Of a stretch of DNA of 64,000 bases, positions 52,284 to 60,354 are shown one piece after another; the stretch's first letter is position 1; every line of letters begins with the position of its first letter. The notes below the pieces were generated by a model. The model did not search any database, was not told the origin of the DNA, and was given only the letters and a program-made list of their open reading frames with translations. Origin of the DNA: Luteolibacter rhizosphaerae (GTDB taxonomy: Bacteria > Verrucomicrobiota > Verrucomicrobiia > Verrucomicrobiales > Akkermansiaceae); NCBI RefSeq assembly GCF_025950095.1, contig NZ_JAPDDR010000004.1:62001-126000 (forward strand), written 5' to 3'. The translations under genes were made by a program, and so were the position numbers.

Positions 52284-52691
52284 ATGGTGACACCGGCTTC
52301 CGTGTCGAAGGGCTTCAACTGGTCCGCGTCCCTGTTCGTTTTGGCTTCCGCGCTCCTCTTCGGAGGCGCCGCCGGCAATTGGTTCTCCACCGGTTTGGTT
52401 CAGGATTCCTTTCTTCTTCGTGGCTTGCAGCTTTCCACCGGCGCCCTTGTCATGGGAATGGTGGTTTCCTCGCTGGGATCCTTGATTTTCGGGCGTCATC
52501 CCATCCGCTGGGGTGTCGGCATGCCCTTTCTGGTCTACGTCGTCGGCAGCCTGACGGCTCTCGTTTCCGGTCGCGATGGCGCAATCAGCTTGCTATACGG
52601 CGCACCGCTTTTCCTCGGCCTAAGCTTCGCCGCCGGAGTCATGAGTGCTTTCCTGGTTGACGGGATCTCGTCCCGCATCTCCCGCGCCTAA
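52284..52691 (+). CDS. Membrane protein, member 1 of a tandem paralogue pair
   Basis: A 135-residue protein with four hydrophobic segments: SASLFVLASALLFGGAAGNW, TGALVMGMVVSSLGSLIF, WGVGMPFLVYVVGSLTALV and YGAPLFLGLSFAAGVMSAFL. It aligns along nearly its whole length with the next gene (ALLFGGAAGxWF, GMPxLVYV, GAPxFLGL, AAGVM). I do not recognise the family. ATG 52284 is chosen for the sequence MVTPASVSKGFNW; GTG 52239 would add 15 residues. Confidence 0.6.
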   Translation: MVTPASVSKGFNWSASLFVLASALLFGGAAGNWFSTGLVQDSFLLRGLQLSTGALVMGMVVSSLGSLIFGRHPIRWGVGMPFLVYVVGSLTALVSGRDGAISLLYGAPLFLGLSFAAGVMSAFLVDGISSRISRA

Positions 52692-52735
52692 ACTTCTTCG
52701 AGGGACGAAGGGTCAGGTTTGACCGATATTTCGTG

Positions 52736-52770
52736 ATTTTTGAAAATCGGGCCATCCGGCTGCGATTGGG
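52736..52770 (+). promoter_or_regulatory. Recurrent upstream motif, copy B
   Basis: GATTTTTGAAAATC (a near-perfect palindrome), 12 bases, then TGCGATTGG, followed by GAGCAGTGATGACC where the gene starts. Matches copies at 39262-39298 and, on the minus strand, 30554-30588. Confidence 0.4.
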
Positions 52771-52777
52771 AGCAGTG

Positions 52778-53284
52778 ATGACCTCGAAGCTCCCCCTTCC
52801 CATGGACTTCTCCCAAGATCCCGAGCATGAGTCCTTCATGACGGGTTCGCGCGAATCCGATCATACGGATCGGGTCACGGAGGAACGGACGGTGACACGT
52901 CGTTCCCCGGGAATGTGGACCGGCTCGAAGGAAGGGATCCTGACCACAGTGATCGCCTTCGGCGGGGCTCTGCTTTTCGGGGGTGCGGCTGGCTCGTGGT
53001 TCGCGCCGGGGGATTCGGGCTGGCCGATGCAGGGTTTGGTGATGGCGCTAGGCTCCATCGCGATGGCCTTCGTGGTATCCCTCTGCGGATCTCTGTTCGT
53101 GAATCGCAACGCGATCTTCTGGGGCATGGGAATGCCATTGCTGGTCTACGTCACCGGCACCATTTTCGCCCTTCTCTCCGCCCACACCGGGGCCGGACTC
53201 TTTGTCTGGGGCGCACCGGTATTTCTTGGCTTGGCAGTCGCCGCCGGAGTGATGACGGCCTACGCCGTGGATCGCGCCGAGTAA
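52778..53284 (+). CDS. Membrane protein, member 2 of a tandem paralogue pair
   Basis: A 168-residue protein: an N-terminal hydrophilic extension of about 45 residues (MTSKLPLPMDFSQDPEHESF) and four membrane segments (VIAFGGALLFGGAAGSW, GSIAMAFVVSLCGSLFV, GMGMPLLVYVTGTIFALL, GAPVFLGLAVAAGVMTAY). It is a divergent duplicate of the upstream gene. ATG 52778 is preceded by GGGAG, a fair ribosome site, so it is preferred over the start at 52733. Function unknown. Confidence 0.65.
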   Translation: MTSKLPLPMDFSQDPEHESFMTGSRESDHTDRVTEERTVTRRSPGMWTGSKEGILTTVIAFGGALLFGGAAGSWFAPGDSGWPMQGLVMALGSIAMAFVVSLCGSLFVNRNAIFWGMGMPLLVYVTGTIFALLSAHTGAGLFVWGAPVFLGLAVAAGVMTAYAVDRAE

Positions 53285-53344
53285 GAGGCCGCCATCGGTG
53301 GCCTTTCTTCTTCCGACCTCTTGCGAAATGCAGGCGGCCGGATA

Positions 53345-53574
53345 CGTGCGTTTACGCTCCCGCGATTGCGTGATGGTGGGAGGGGTAAAAATCGGACATC
53401 TTGTTCTCGTAAGCAACGCCGCAGCCCCCCACGCGACCGAGCCTGCAAATCCCCCCGACCGCCTCCCCCTAAGGCAGACATCCCCCCGAACCTCGTCTTC
53501 CCCCGGAGACGAAAATGCCCCCACGGAAACACCCGCCGCCCTCGTTCCCCCAACGGTGCCGGCGGGTTTTTCTT
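53345..53574 (+). ncRNA. Candidate small RNA with C-run loops, copy 2
   Basis: Plus-strand reading: the stem CTCCC/GGGAG (53357-53382) encloses GCGATTGCGTGAT. Then come AAAATCGGACAT (53387-53398), CGTAAGC, CCGAGCCTGCAAATCCCCCC and five more C5/C6 runs. At least three runs lie in apical loops: TCGTCT/AGACGA, GCCT/AGGC and CGTT/AACG hairpins. The terminal stem CCCGCCG/CGGCGGG (53532-53566) is followed by TTTTTCTT, a good intrinsic terminator. Copy 1 on the minus strand at 35535-35710 shares the block order and most bases; copy 2 has extra C-run hairpins. No promoter is identified. Confidence 0.65.
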
Positions 53575-53767
53575 GCCCGGATTCATGCATTATAAAATCC
53601 GAGGATGCTCACAACTGTTTGTGAGTCAGTTTGCGGCGGAGGAGGGTGTGATTCTCTGTTGGCCTCTCCGGGATGGAGGTGCCACCCTGAAGGCCCTTGC
53701 ACCGGTCCTGCCGGCGCCCCGGGTCCTGCGAGTGCGGGGCCGAGGGAACCAATCCCCGGAACAAAGA

Positions 53768-54514
53768 ATGGAAGTACGAAGATCCTTCCCGTGGTTGCTA
53801 ATCAGTGATGTGGATGACACCCTGCTCGGCGATGCAGGGGGGCTCGACGCCTTCTCCCGGGAGTGCATTGGGGTGCTTCTGGTGCTCAATTCGAGCCGAC
53901 CGGCGGCGAGTGTGGAGAAAACCTTCGCAGACATTTCGAGTGGCCCTGAACTGGCGGGGCGCATCACCGGGATGGGAACGGAGGTTGAGATCGGCGGCCG
54001 GAAGCGGAGCGACTGGCAGGAGATGTTTGAGGGGTGGGAACGAGCTCCGGTGGACAGGCTGATGAAGCGGATGGGATTCCCGGCGCATGCGGCGGAGATG
54101 CAAACCGCGTTCAAGGCCAGCTTCGCGGTGCCGCGAAGCCGCTGGACGGAGGTGAGGAAAGCGGTGCTCGCGGGGTCTCCCGGGAGCAAAGTGATCTGCT
54201 CCGGAGAAGGCGACTTCGACGTGATACCGGCTGCGGCTGGCAAAGACCGGGCTGCACTATGGGTGGCAGGGGAACTAGGGATCCCGGCATCCCGCTGGGG
54301 AGTGGCTGGCGACTCCGCGAACGATTTGGCCGTCTTCCATGCTGCCCCGCGGGCGATCGCCGTGGGGAACGCGCGGCAGGAACTCCTGCGGAATGCGGAT
54401 CCCGCGAAAACTTATCATGCAACTCGCTCCCACGCCTGGGGGCTGATCGAGGGGCTGAGGCGCTGGGGAGCGCTAGCACCCGATCTAACAGAAAATCATG
54501 GCAACGAAAACTAA
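53768..54514 (+). CDS. HAD phosphatase, sucrose-phosphate phosphatase-like
   Basis: A 248-residue HAD-superfamily phosphatase. Motif I is LLISDVDDTLLGD. The NSSRP segment and the small cap follow, with lysine in KVICSGEGDFDVIP, and motif IV is GVAGDSANDLAVFHAA. The arrangement fits sucrose-6-phosphate phosphatase. It is the first of three genes: a sucrose-phosphate-synthase-like glycosyltransferase overlaps its end by 17 bases, and a GH100 invertase is next. ATG 53768 is chosen because it precedes motif I directly. Confidence 0.78.
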   Translation: MEVRRSFPWLLISDVDDTLLGDAGGLDAFSRECIGVLLVLNSSRPAASVEKTFADISSGPELAGRITGMGTEVEIGGRKRSDWQEMFEGWERAPVDRLMKRMGFPAHAAEMQTAFKASFAVPRSRWTEVRKAVLAGSPGSKVICSGEGDFDVIPAAAGKDRAALWVAGELGIPASRWGVAGDSANDLAVFHAAPRAIAVGNARQELLRNADPAKTYHATRSHAWGLIEGLRRWGALAPDLTENHGNEN

Positions 54515-55793
54515 CGCACAGGGATCGATCCTGATGCTCTCCATCCACGGCTACGTTTCGGCGGAGCCCGAACTGGGCAAGCCGGATACGGGAGGCCAGG
54601 TGGTCTTCGTTCTGGAGTTGGCGAAGCGCTTCGCGCGACTGGGATACAAGGTGGACTTGGTGACCCGGAGATTTGGGAAGCAGCCGGAATTTGACCGGGT
54701 GAACCCGAACCTGCGGGTATGGCGCATTCCCTTCGGCGGGAAAGACTTCATCCGGAAGGAAGACATGCACGGCCAACTGAGGGACTTCGTCACGAACTTC
54801 CTTGCGGAAGCGGCAAGCCGCAAGCTGCGCTACGACGTGGTGAGCAGCCACTACTGGGATGCGGGCTGGGCCGGGCAACGGATCGCGGAAGAGTTGCGGA
54901 TCCCGCATGTCCATACACCGCACTCGCTGGGTTCGTGGAAGAAGAAGGACATGAAAGGCTCGCGGGGCGAGGAGGAGCAGATCTACCGGTTCGCCGAGCG
55001 GATGGAGAAGGAGTTTCTGGTGTATCGGAACTGCGACCACATCATCGCGACGACCGAGCAGCAGGTGGAACTGATCCACGCGGACTACGGGATACCGCGC
55101 GAGCATGTGAGCCTGATCCCTCCGGGGATTGACGAGCAGCGCTTCACCCCGGCGCAGCCATCGCGGGTGGCGGAGATCCGCGAGCGGATCGGCTTCGCCG
55201 CGGACGATGTATATTGCGTGGGCCGGGCCGCGACGAACAAGGGGATCGACCTGCTGATCTCCGCGCTGCCAGCGCTGAGGAAGCTGGTGCCGAAGGCGCG
55301 GCTGCAACTGGCGATCGGGGCGGGGTCCGACCGGGACCGCGAACGGGTGACCAAATGGAAGGAACTGGCCCAGGAATTGGGCGTGGCAGCGCATGTCCGC
55401 TGGATCGGCTATGTGGCGGATGAAGAGATGGCGGACTACTACCGTGCCGCCGGAGTCTTCGCCCTGTCCTCGCGCTACGAGCCTTTCGGAATGACGGCGA
55501 TCGAGGCGATGGCCTGCGGCACGCCGACAGTGGCAACCGTTCACGGAGGACTGCATGAAGCGGTGGAGTTCGGCACGCACGCGCTCTTCGCCGATCCGAA
55601 GAAGCCGGAAGAGTTCGCCGCGATCATGGGCATGCCACTGCGCTATGCGCGCCTGCGCGAGAAGCTCTCGCTAGAAGGCGCGCGATTCTCCCGCAGGCAG
55701 TTCGGGTGGACCGGTATTGCGCGGCGCACGCTGGCGGTCTTCGAGCGCTTCCGCGGGATCTATCAGATGCCGGAAGAACTCGCTGACGTTTGA
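54498..55793 (+). CDS. Sucrose-phosphate-synthase-like glycosyltransferase (GT4)
   Basis: A 431-residue GT-B enzyme. The N-terminal acceptor domain has LMLSIHGYVSAEPELGKPDT and GGQVVFVLELAKRFARLGYK, the start of sucrose synthase and sucrose-phosphate synthase. HVHTPHSLGSWKKKDMKG and the LIPPGIDEQRF segment follow. The donor domain has EPFGMTAIEAMACGTPTVAT (EX7E). Some members make sucrose or mannosyl sugars, so the exact donor and acceptor are inferred. It overlaps the phosphatase gene by 17 bases. Confidence 0.82.
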   Translation: MATKTNAQGSILMLSIHGYVSAEPELGKPDTGGQVVFVLELAKRFARLGYKVDLVTRRFGKQPEFDRVNPNLRVWRIPFGGKDFIRKEDMHGQLRDFVTNFLAEAASRKLRYDVVSSHYWDAGWAGQRIAEELRIPHVHTPHSLGSWKKKDMKGSRGEEEQIYRFAERMEKEFLVYRNCDHIIATTEQQVELIHADYGIPREHVSLIPPGIDEQRFTPAQPSRVAEIRERIGFAADDVYCVGRAATNKGIDLLISALPALRKLVPKARLQLAIGAGSDRDRERVTKWKELAQELGVAAHVRWIGYVADEEMADYYRAAGVFALSSRYEPFGMTAIEAMACGTPTVATVHGGLHEAVEFGTHALFADPKKPEEFAAIMGMPLRYARLREKLSLEGARFSRRQFGWTGIARRTLAVFERFRGIYQMPEELADV

Positions 55794-55822
55794 CTCATAC
55801 CGGAGAGGCCCTAGGGGTAAGC

Positions 55823-57121
55823 ATGCCGAGTATCTTGTTCCGACCGGAGGACTACCGTGCCTTGAGCCAGGAGGAGAGGGAACTGCTCTCCGAAGGCTAC
55901 TTGCAGGCGATCTCGGTGGTGCGGAAAAACATCACACCGAAGGGCTTCAGTGCCTGCTCGCTGAAGGACAACACGGTCTACGGAACGGATGAGAACTATC
56001 GCTCGGTCTGGGCGCGTGACGGGGCTCTCACGGCCTTGTGGACGCTGGATCTGGAAGATGAGGACATCCGTCAGGCGCAGATCGACACCTTCGATACCCT
56101 GCTTTCGCTCCAAGCTCCGAACGGCCAGATCCCGGCGAACGTGAGGATCGACAGCGACGTGGCCGAATATGCCGGGGTAGGCGGGATCGCCAGCATCGAC
56201 AGCGTGATGTGGATCATCATCGGGTTGGTGCACATCTGCGAGGCCCGCAATGACTGGTCGCTGGCGGAACGGCACGCGGAGAAGCTGCAGAAGGCGATGG
56301 ACTGGCTGGCGGCGCATGACTCTAACAACTGCGGCCTGCTGGAGATTCCCGAGGCGAGCGACTGGGCGGACCTCTTCGGCTTCAGCTATCACGTGCTTTA
56401 CGATGAGGTGCTGTGGTACCGGAGCATCGACTGCTATTCGCGCCTGTTGGACCGGCTGGGAAAGGGGGAGCAGGCGGAGGAGTATCGCAAGCAGGCGGTC
56501 TTCGTGCGGGAGAAATTCCTCCGCACCTTCTGGCCCACCACGGTGCGAGGGGAGGGGAATCCCGCCCTGAGCTTCACCGATACGCAATACTCGCTCGGTG
56601 ACGCACGGTATCTGGTGGCGCAGGTATCACCCTTCAGCTTCAGCTGGCGCTGCGATGTTTGTGGTAACCTGTTAGCTTTTCTAACCGGGCTTCTGGCTCC
56701 CGAGCACGCGATGATGACCTTCCGCTTCCTCTGGGGTTGCGGGGTGAACGATCCGGGGCCGGTGAAGAATCTTTATCCCCCGGTGCAGGCTGGCGATCCG
56801 GAGTGGCGATCCTATTATACGGTGAACCTGCTGAATCTGCCGAACCACTATCACAACGGCGGCCTGTGGCCCTTCATCGGATCGATGTGGGTGCGCTTCA
56901 TCCACCGGCTGGGGATGCCGGAACTCGCGCAGTGGGAACTGGTGAAGCTCGCACGGACCTGCCAGCTCGGGATGTCGCGCCCGTGGGAGTTCAACGAGTG
57001 GCACCATGGGGTGACCGGGAGACCGATGGGGAAGGCCTACCAAGCGTGGAGCGCGGCGGGATTCATCCGGGCCTGCCACGATCTGGAGGCGGTTCCGTCC
57101 TCGGTTTCTCACGCCATCTAA
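55823..57121 (+). CDS. GH100 alkaline/neutral invertase-like protein
   Basis: A 432-residue cytosolic alpha/alpha-barrel hydrolase. It contains TDENYRSVWARDGALTALWT, LLEIPEASDWADLFGFSYHV, the PANVRIDSDVAEY segment and RPWEFNEWHHGVTGRPMG, a region containing a likely catalytic glutamate of GH100 enzymes. Invertases of this family cleave sucrose to glucose and fructose. Placed after the sucrose phosphatase and synthase genes, it makes a synthesis/cleavage unit. ATG 55823 with AGGGGT upstream is preferred; a TTG at 55790 overlapping the previous stop is possible. Confidence 0.82.
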   Translation: MPSILFRPEDYRALSQEERELLSEGYLQAISVVRKNITPKGFSACSLKDNTVYGTDENYRSVWARDGALTALWTLDLEDEDIRQAQIDTFDTLLSLQAPNGQIPANVRIDSDVAEYAGVGGIASIDSVMWIIIGLVHICEARNDWSLAERHAEKLQKAMDWLAAHDSNNCGLLEIPEASDWADLFGFSYHVLYDEVLWYRSIDCYSRLLDRLGKGEQAEEYRKQAVFVREKFLRTFWPTTVRGEGNPALSFTDTQYSLGDARYLVAQVSPFSFSWRCDVCGNLLAFLTGLLAPEHAMMTFRFLWGCGVNDPGPVKNLYPPVQAGDPEWRSYYTVNLLNLPNHYHNGGLWPFIGSMWVRFIHRLGMPELAQWELVKLARTCQLGMSRPWEFNEWHHGVTGRPMGKAYQAWSAAGFIRACHDLEAVPSSVSHAI

Positions 57122-57175
57122 GGCTTTCGGGTCCGATCTTGCGCAGCCCTTGCGTCGGGGGCATTCTTCCGCGCC

Positions 57176-57772
57176 ATGAAGCCACGCCGCCGCGAGCACG
57201 AAGCCCGTGACAACCGCCATGCCCGCCGTCCCGAGCAGACGAACGACACGATCCAGGTGCCCTCGCTGGATGAGGACGACCTGATGCAGATCGTGGCGGA
57301 CAAGCCGGTGCCCTTCATTCTCATCCTCGATTGCGTGCAGGATCCCCACAATCTGGGTGCCATCCTCCGCAGCGCCGATGGCGCGGGGGTTCACGCGGTG
57401 GTCGCCCCGAAGGACAAGGCGGCAGGCATCACGGAAACGGTGCGCCGCATTTCCGTGGGTGCGGCGGATCACGTGCCTTTCGTGCAGGTGACGAACCTGG
57501 CCCGGACCATGGAGCATCTCAAGAAGGCGGGTGTCTGGATCGTGGGAACCACCGATCACACGGACAAGCTGCTCTACGATCTCGACCTGAAGGGGCCGTT
57601 GGCTCTCGTGTTGGGCGCTGAGGAGAAGGGTATGCGCCGTCTAACCGAAGAGAACTGCGATTTCCTGGCCAAGCTGCCGATGGCGGGGAAGGTGGAATGC
57701 CTGAACGTCTCGGTCTCCGCCGGTGTCTGCCTTTACGAAGCTGTTAGGCAGCGGACCCACGCGACGAAATGA
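57176..57772 (+). CDS. SpoU/TrmH-family RNA 2'-O-methyltransferase (RlmB-like)
   Basis: A 198-residue SPOUT methyltransferase. The three family motifs are FILILDCVQDPHNLGAILRS, LALVLGAEEKGMRRLTEENC and LPMAGKVECLNVSVSAGVCL, which form the knot that binds AdoMet. It lacks the full N-terminal RNA-binding domain of RlmB, replaced by a basic 25-residue tail (PRRREHEARDNRHARRPE). The target could be 23S rRNA or tRNA. It overlaps the metallophosphoesterase gene by four bases. Confidence 0.9.
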   Translation: MKPRRREHEARDNRHARRPEQTNDTIQVPSLDEDDLMQIVADKPVPFILILDCVQDPHNLGAILRSADGAGVHAVVAPKDKAAGITETVRRISVGAADHVPFVQVTNLARTMEHLKKAGVWIVGTTDHTDKLLYDLDLKGPLALVLGAEEKGMRRLTEENCDFLAKLPMAGKVECLNVSVSAGVCLYEAVRQRTHATK

Positions 57773-58578
57773 CCTCCCCGGTCCGCATTCTCTCCGACTT
57801 GCATCTCGGCCACCGGGTCTCCCGCATCGCGTCCGTGGAGCAGTTGCGCCCGCTGATTGCAGGCGCGGGAACGGTGGTTTTCAATGGCGACACTTGGCAG
57901 GAACTCGCGGCGATCTTCCGCGAGAAGTCCGCGGTGATGCTGGAGGAGTTGAAGGCGCTCTGCGCGCAGGAAGGGGCGGAGATGATCTTCCTTTCCGGCA
58001 ATCATGACCCCGGTTGGGACGGGCCCGGATGGGTGGAGCTCGCCGGTGGCAAGATCCTGATCACACACGGGGACGCCTTCTACGCGGAAGGTTCACCGTG
58101 GAGTCGCGAGGCTTTTGCCCGGCATGAACAGGTGGCAGAGCTATGGGCGCAGCACGGTGCGGCTGCGGGAGATCCCGCGAAGCGCATCGAGTTGGCGCGG
58201 AAGATTGCCTTGGTCCTGCGTGCCGCCACCTATCCGAAGGGGCAGAAGATCTGGCAGCGGGTCATGGAGGCAGTGCGTCCTCCGCGCCGCGCCTATGAGA
58301 TCCTGCGGGTGTGGACGCAGCAGGCGGATGCGGCAGCGGATTTTGCGGCACGTTATTTCCCGAAGGCGGAGATCGTAGTAATGGGGCACTTCCACCGTAC
58401 TGGGATGTGGCGCAGGGGAAACAAGTTGATCTTGAATCTCGGAGCCTTTTTGCCCCCGGGTGCCGCTTGGTGGGCCGAGTATGAGGGCGGTTATCTTCGC
58501 GTCGGGAAGATCGACGAGGGCGAGATTTACCAACGGCGAGAGGTTCTCGGTGTCTGGCGCATTGGTGGCAATTATTGA
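57769..58578 (+). CDS. Calcineurin-like metallophosphoesterase
   Basis: A 269-residue hydrolase with the complete two-metal motif set: ILSDLHLGHR, VVFNGDTWQEL, MIFLSGNHDPGWDG, ILITHGDAFY and VVMGHFHRTGMW. Order and spacing resemble LpxH-type UDP-2,3-diacylglucosamine hydrolases, but the length is larger and the substrate is not certain. It starts within the stop of the methyltransferase gene (ATGA), so the two are co-translated. Confidence 0.87.
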   Translation: MTSPVRILSDLHLGHRVSRIASVEQLRPLIAGAGTVVFNGDTWQELAAIFREKSAVMLEELKALCAQEGAEMIFLSGNHDPGWDGPGWVELAGGKILITHGDAFYAEGSPWSREAFARHEQVAELWAQHGAAAGDPAKRIELARKIALVLRAATYPKGQKIWQRVMEAVRPPRRAYEILRVWTQQADAAADFAARYFPKAEIVVMGHFHRTGMWRRGNKLILNLGAFLPPGAAWWAEYEGGYLRVGKIDEGEIYQRREVLGVWRIGGNY

Positions 58579-58656
58579 TGTCGGAGTCGGCAAAAGGCTA
58601 TTGCCCGCAACTGATCTGGACAGCATCAGGCAATAGCCGGGAGATGCGAAGCGTGA

Positions 58657-59304
58657 TCAACCCTTCGCGCCCGAAGCGAGAAGCTGCAGCTCCCAGGCAA
58701 AGGCGATAGAGCTGGCACCGCCGTGCTCAAGGATCACGCTGGAGAGAGCATTGGCGGTTTTCTCCCGTGCCCAGTCGCGCTGCCATTCGCCGAGCACCGC
58801 CATCCAAGTGATCGGCACTGCGCCGGCCTGAACCATACGGCGGACGGCCATGTCGTGGGCTTCCGCGCTGACACCGCCGGAGGCATCGGTCACGATGAAG
58901 ACATCGTAGCCTTCCCCGAGCGCTTGGATCGCCGGCATGGCGAGACAGATCTCGGTCCAAAGTGCGGCGAGGATGAGTTGCTTGCGGCCGCTCTTCTTCA
59001 CGATGTCGGTGACATTGGGATCCTCCCAGGTATTGATGAAGGTGCGGTCGATCGGCTTCTGATCCGGGAAGACGTCTTGGAGCGCCTTGACGAGATAGCC
59101 GCCGCGTTCCTCGATCACGGTGGTGAGGATGGTAGGGACCTCGAAGATCTTAGCGGTCTTGGCCAGGCCGACGACGTTATTGATGATCATCGTCGGTTCG
59201 TGGCTGTTCAGATTGGCGAACTGGTAAGGCTGATGGTCGATCAGCACCAGGATGCTGTCTTCGGGGCGGAGCAGGGCCTTGAGTCCGGTCTTGTTGTCGC
59301 TCAT
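58657..59304 (-). CDS. Isochorismatase-like cysteine hydrolase (YcaC type)
   Basis: A 215-residue hydrolase. The triad positions are D23 (SILVLIDHQPYQFANL), K near 87 (VFPDQKPIDRTFINTWED) and the nucleophile cysteine in LILAALWTEICLAMPAIQAL (about 118). YcaC-like members hydrolyse amides of unknown natural substrates. It is divergent from a LysR gene across a 138-base region with a perfect palindrome, so the LysR protein is probably its regulator. Confidence 0.9.
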   Translation of the reverse strand: MSDNKTGLKALLRPEDSILVLIDHQPYQFANLNSHEPTMIINNVVGLAKTAKIFEVPTILTTVIEERGGYLVKALQDVFPDQKPIDRTFINTWEDPNVTDIVKKSGRKQLILAALWTEICLAMPAIQALGEGYDVFIVTDASGGVSAEAHDMAVRRMVQAGAVPITWMAVLGEWQRDWAREKTANALSSVILEHGGASSIAFAWELQLLASGAKG

Positions 59305-59409
59305 GGTAGTGTTTTGTTGATGGATCGGTGGCCGCGATGCGGATGCCCGGGCACCGATTTCGATCTACCGCCCCGACGAAAAACGGCCCAAGACTTTGAT
59401 TATTGGGTC

Positions 59410-59430
59410 GCTCAACCTTTTAGGTTGAGC
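59410..59430. promoter_or_regulatory. Perfect palindrome GCTCAACCT-TTT-AGGTTGAGC
   Basis: A 9-bp perfect inverted repeat with a three-base spacer, 13 bases before the LysR GTG start and about 105 bases before the divergent hydrolase start. It has an AT-rich centre suiting a LysR-type site, but could also be a hairpin in the lysR mRNA leader. Confidence 0.5.
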
Positions 59431-59442
59431 TAGGTCCTGCGA

Positions 59443-60336
59443 GTGGAACTACGTCACCTCCGGTACTTCGTCGCGGTCGCTGCCCACGGCTCCTTCAATC
59501 GTGCGGCGGAGATCCTGCACATCACCCAGCCGCCGCTCAGCAGGCAGGTGAGGGATCTGGAAGAAGAACTGGGGGTGCCGCTTTTGCTGCGGGGTTCCAA
59601 CATGGTGAAGCTCACGGAAGCAGGTGAGCTGTTCTACGAGGAAGCCCGCGAGGTGCTGGCGCGGGCGGATGAAGCGGTCCGTCGTGTCCGCGGAGAGGCG
59701 AGGCAAGAAGTGCTTCGCGTGGGATACGCGCCTTCGATGATCGCAGGCATCATGTCCGCCGTGTTGGCCAGATTCAAATCGGCCGCACCGCGCGTGCGGA
59801 TCGAACTCGCGGACCTGTCATCGCGGGAGATCATCGAGCAGGCGGGCAAGGGCTTGCTGGATCTGGTGGTGAGTCCGGGCATATCCGTCACGAAGGGAAT
59901 CGCGGGATTCCAGTTAACCGAGCTGCGGAAGGTGCAGCCGGTGCTGGTGCTGCCGGGAAGCCACCCCTTGGCGAAGCTGAAGCGGGTGCCGGTGGCGAGA
60001 TTGCGAACTCTGCCGCTGGTAGGCTTGGCGAAGGAGAACTATCCAGAGTATGTGCAGAGCGTCCGCGGCCTGCTCAAGCCCTTCGGAATCTCACCACGGT
60101 TCGTGTCGCTGGTGAACGACGGGGTCTCGACCCTTTTCGCGGAACTCGTGGCGAACGATGCCGGATCCATCCTTGTGGAGGGAATCGCCGACATCATGCC
60201 GCGGTCGCTCGTGATCAGGCAGCTATCCCCGAAGCTGCCGAGCGCTCCGGTGGTGATCGGTCTCCCGGCCTTGGACCCGAGCCCGCATGCCGAGATGTTC
60301 GCGCGGATCCTGATCGAGGAAGCGCGGGGGAGCTGA
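59443..60336 (+). CDS. LysR-family transcriptional regulator
   Basis: A 297-residue regulator from GTG 59443. The N-terminal winged helix is MELRHLRYFVAVAAHGSFNR and ITQPPLSRQVRDLEEELGVP. The C-terminal effector domain (about 90-295) begins EVLRVGYAPSMIAGIMSAVL. The pattern of the effector domain is general for aromatic or small-acid responsive members, so no ligand is assigned. It is divergent from the isochorismatase-like gene and probably controls it. Confidence 0.93.
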   Translation: MELRHLRYFVAVAAHGSFNRAAEILHITQPPLSRQVRDLEEELGVPLLLRGSNMVKLTEAGELFYEEAREVLARADEAVRRVRGEARQEVLRVGYAPSMIAGIMSAVLARFKSAAPRVRIELADLSSREIIEQAGKGLLDLVVSPGISVTKGIAGFQLTELRKVQPVLVLPGSHPLAKLKRVPVARLRTLPLVGLAKENYPEYVQSVRGLLKPFGISPRFVSLVNDGVSTLFAELVANDAGSILVEGIADIMPRSLVIRQLSPKLPSAPVVIGLPALDPSPHAEMFARILIEEARGS

Positions 60337-60354
60337 CAAGAGGAGCGCTGCCAA

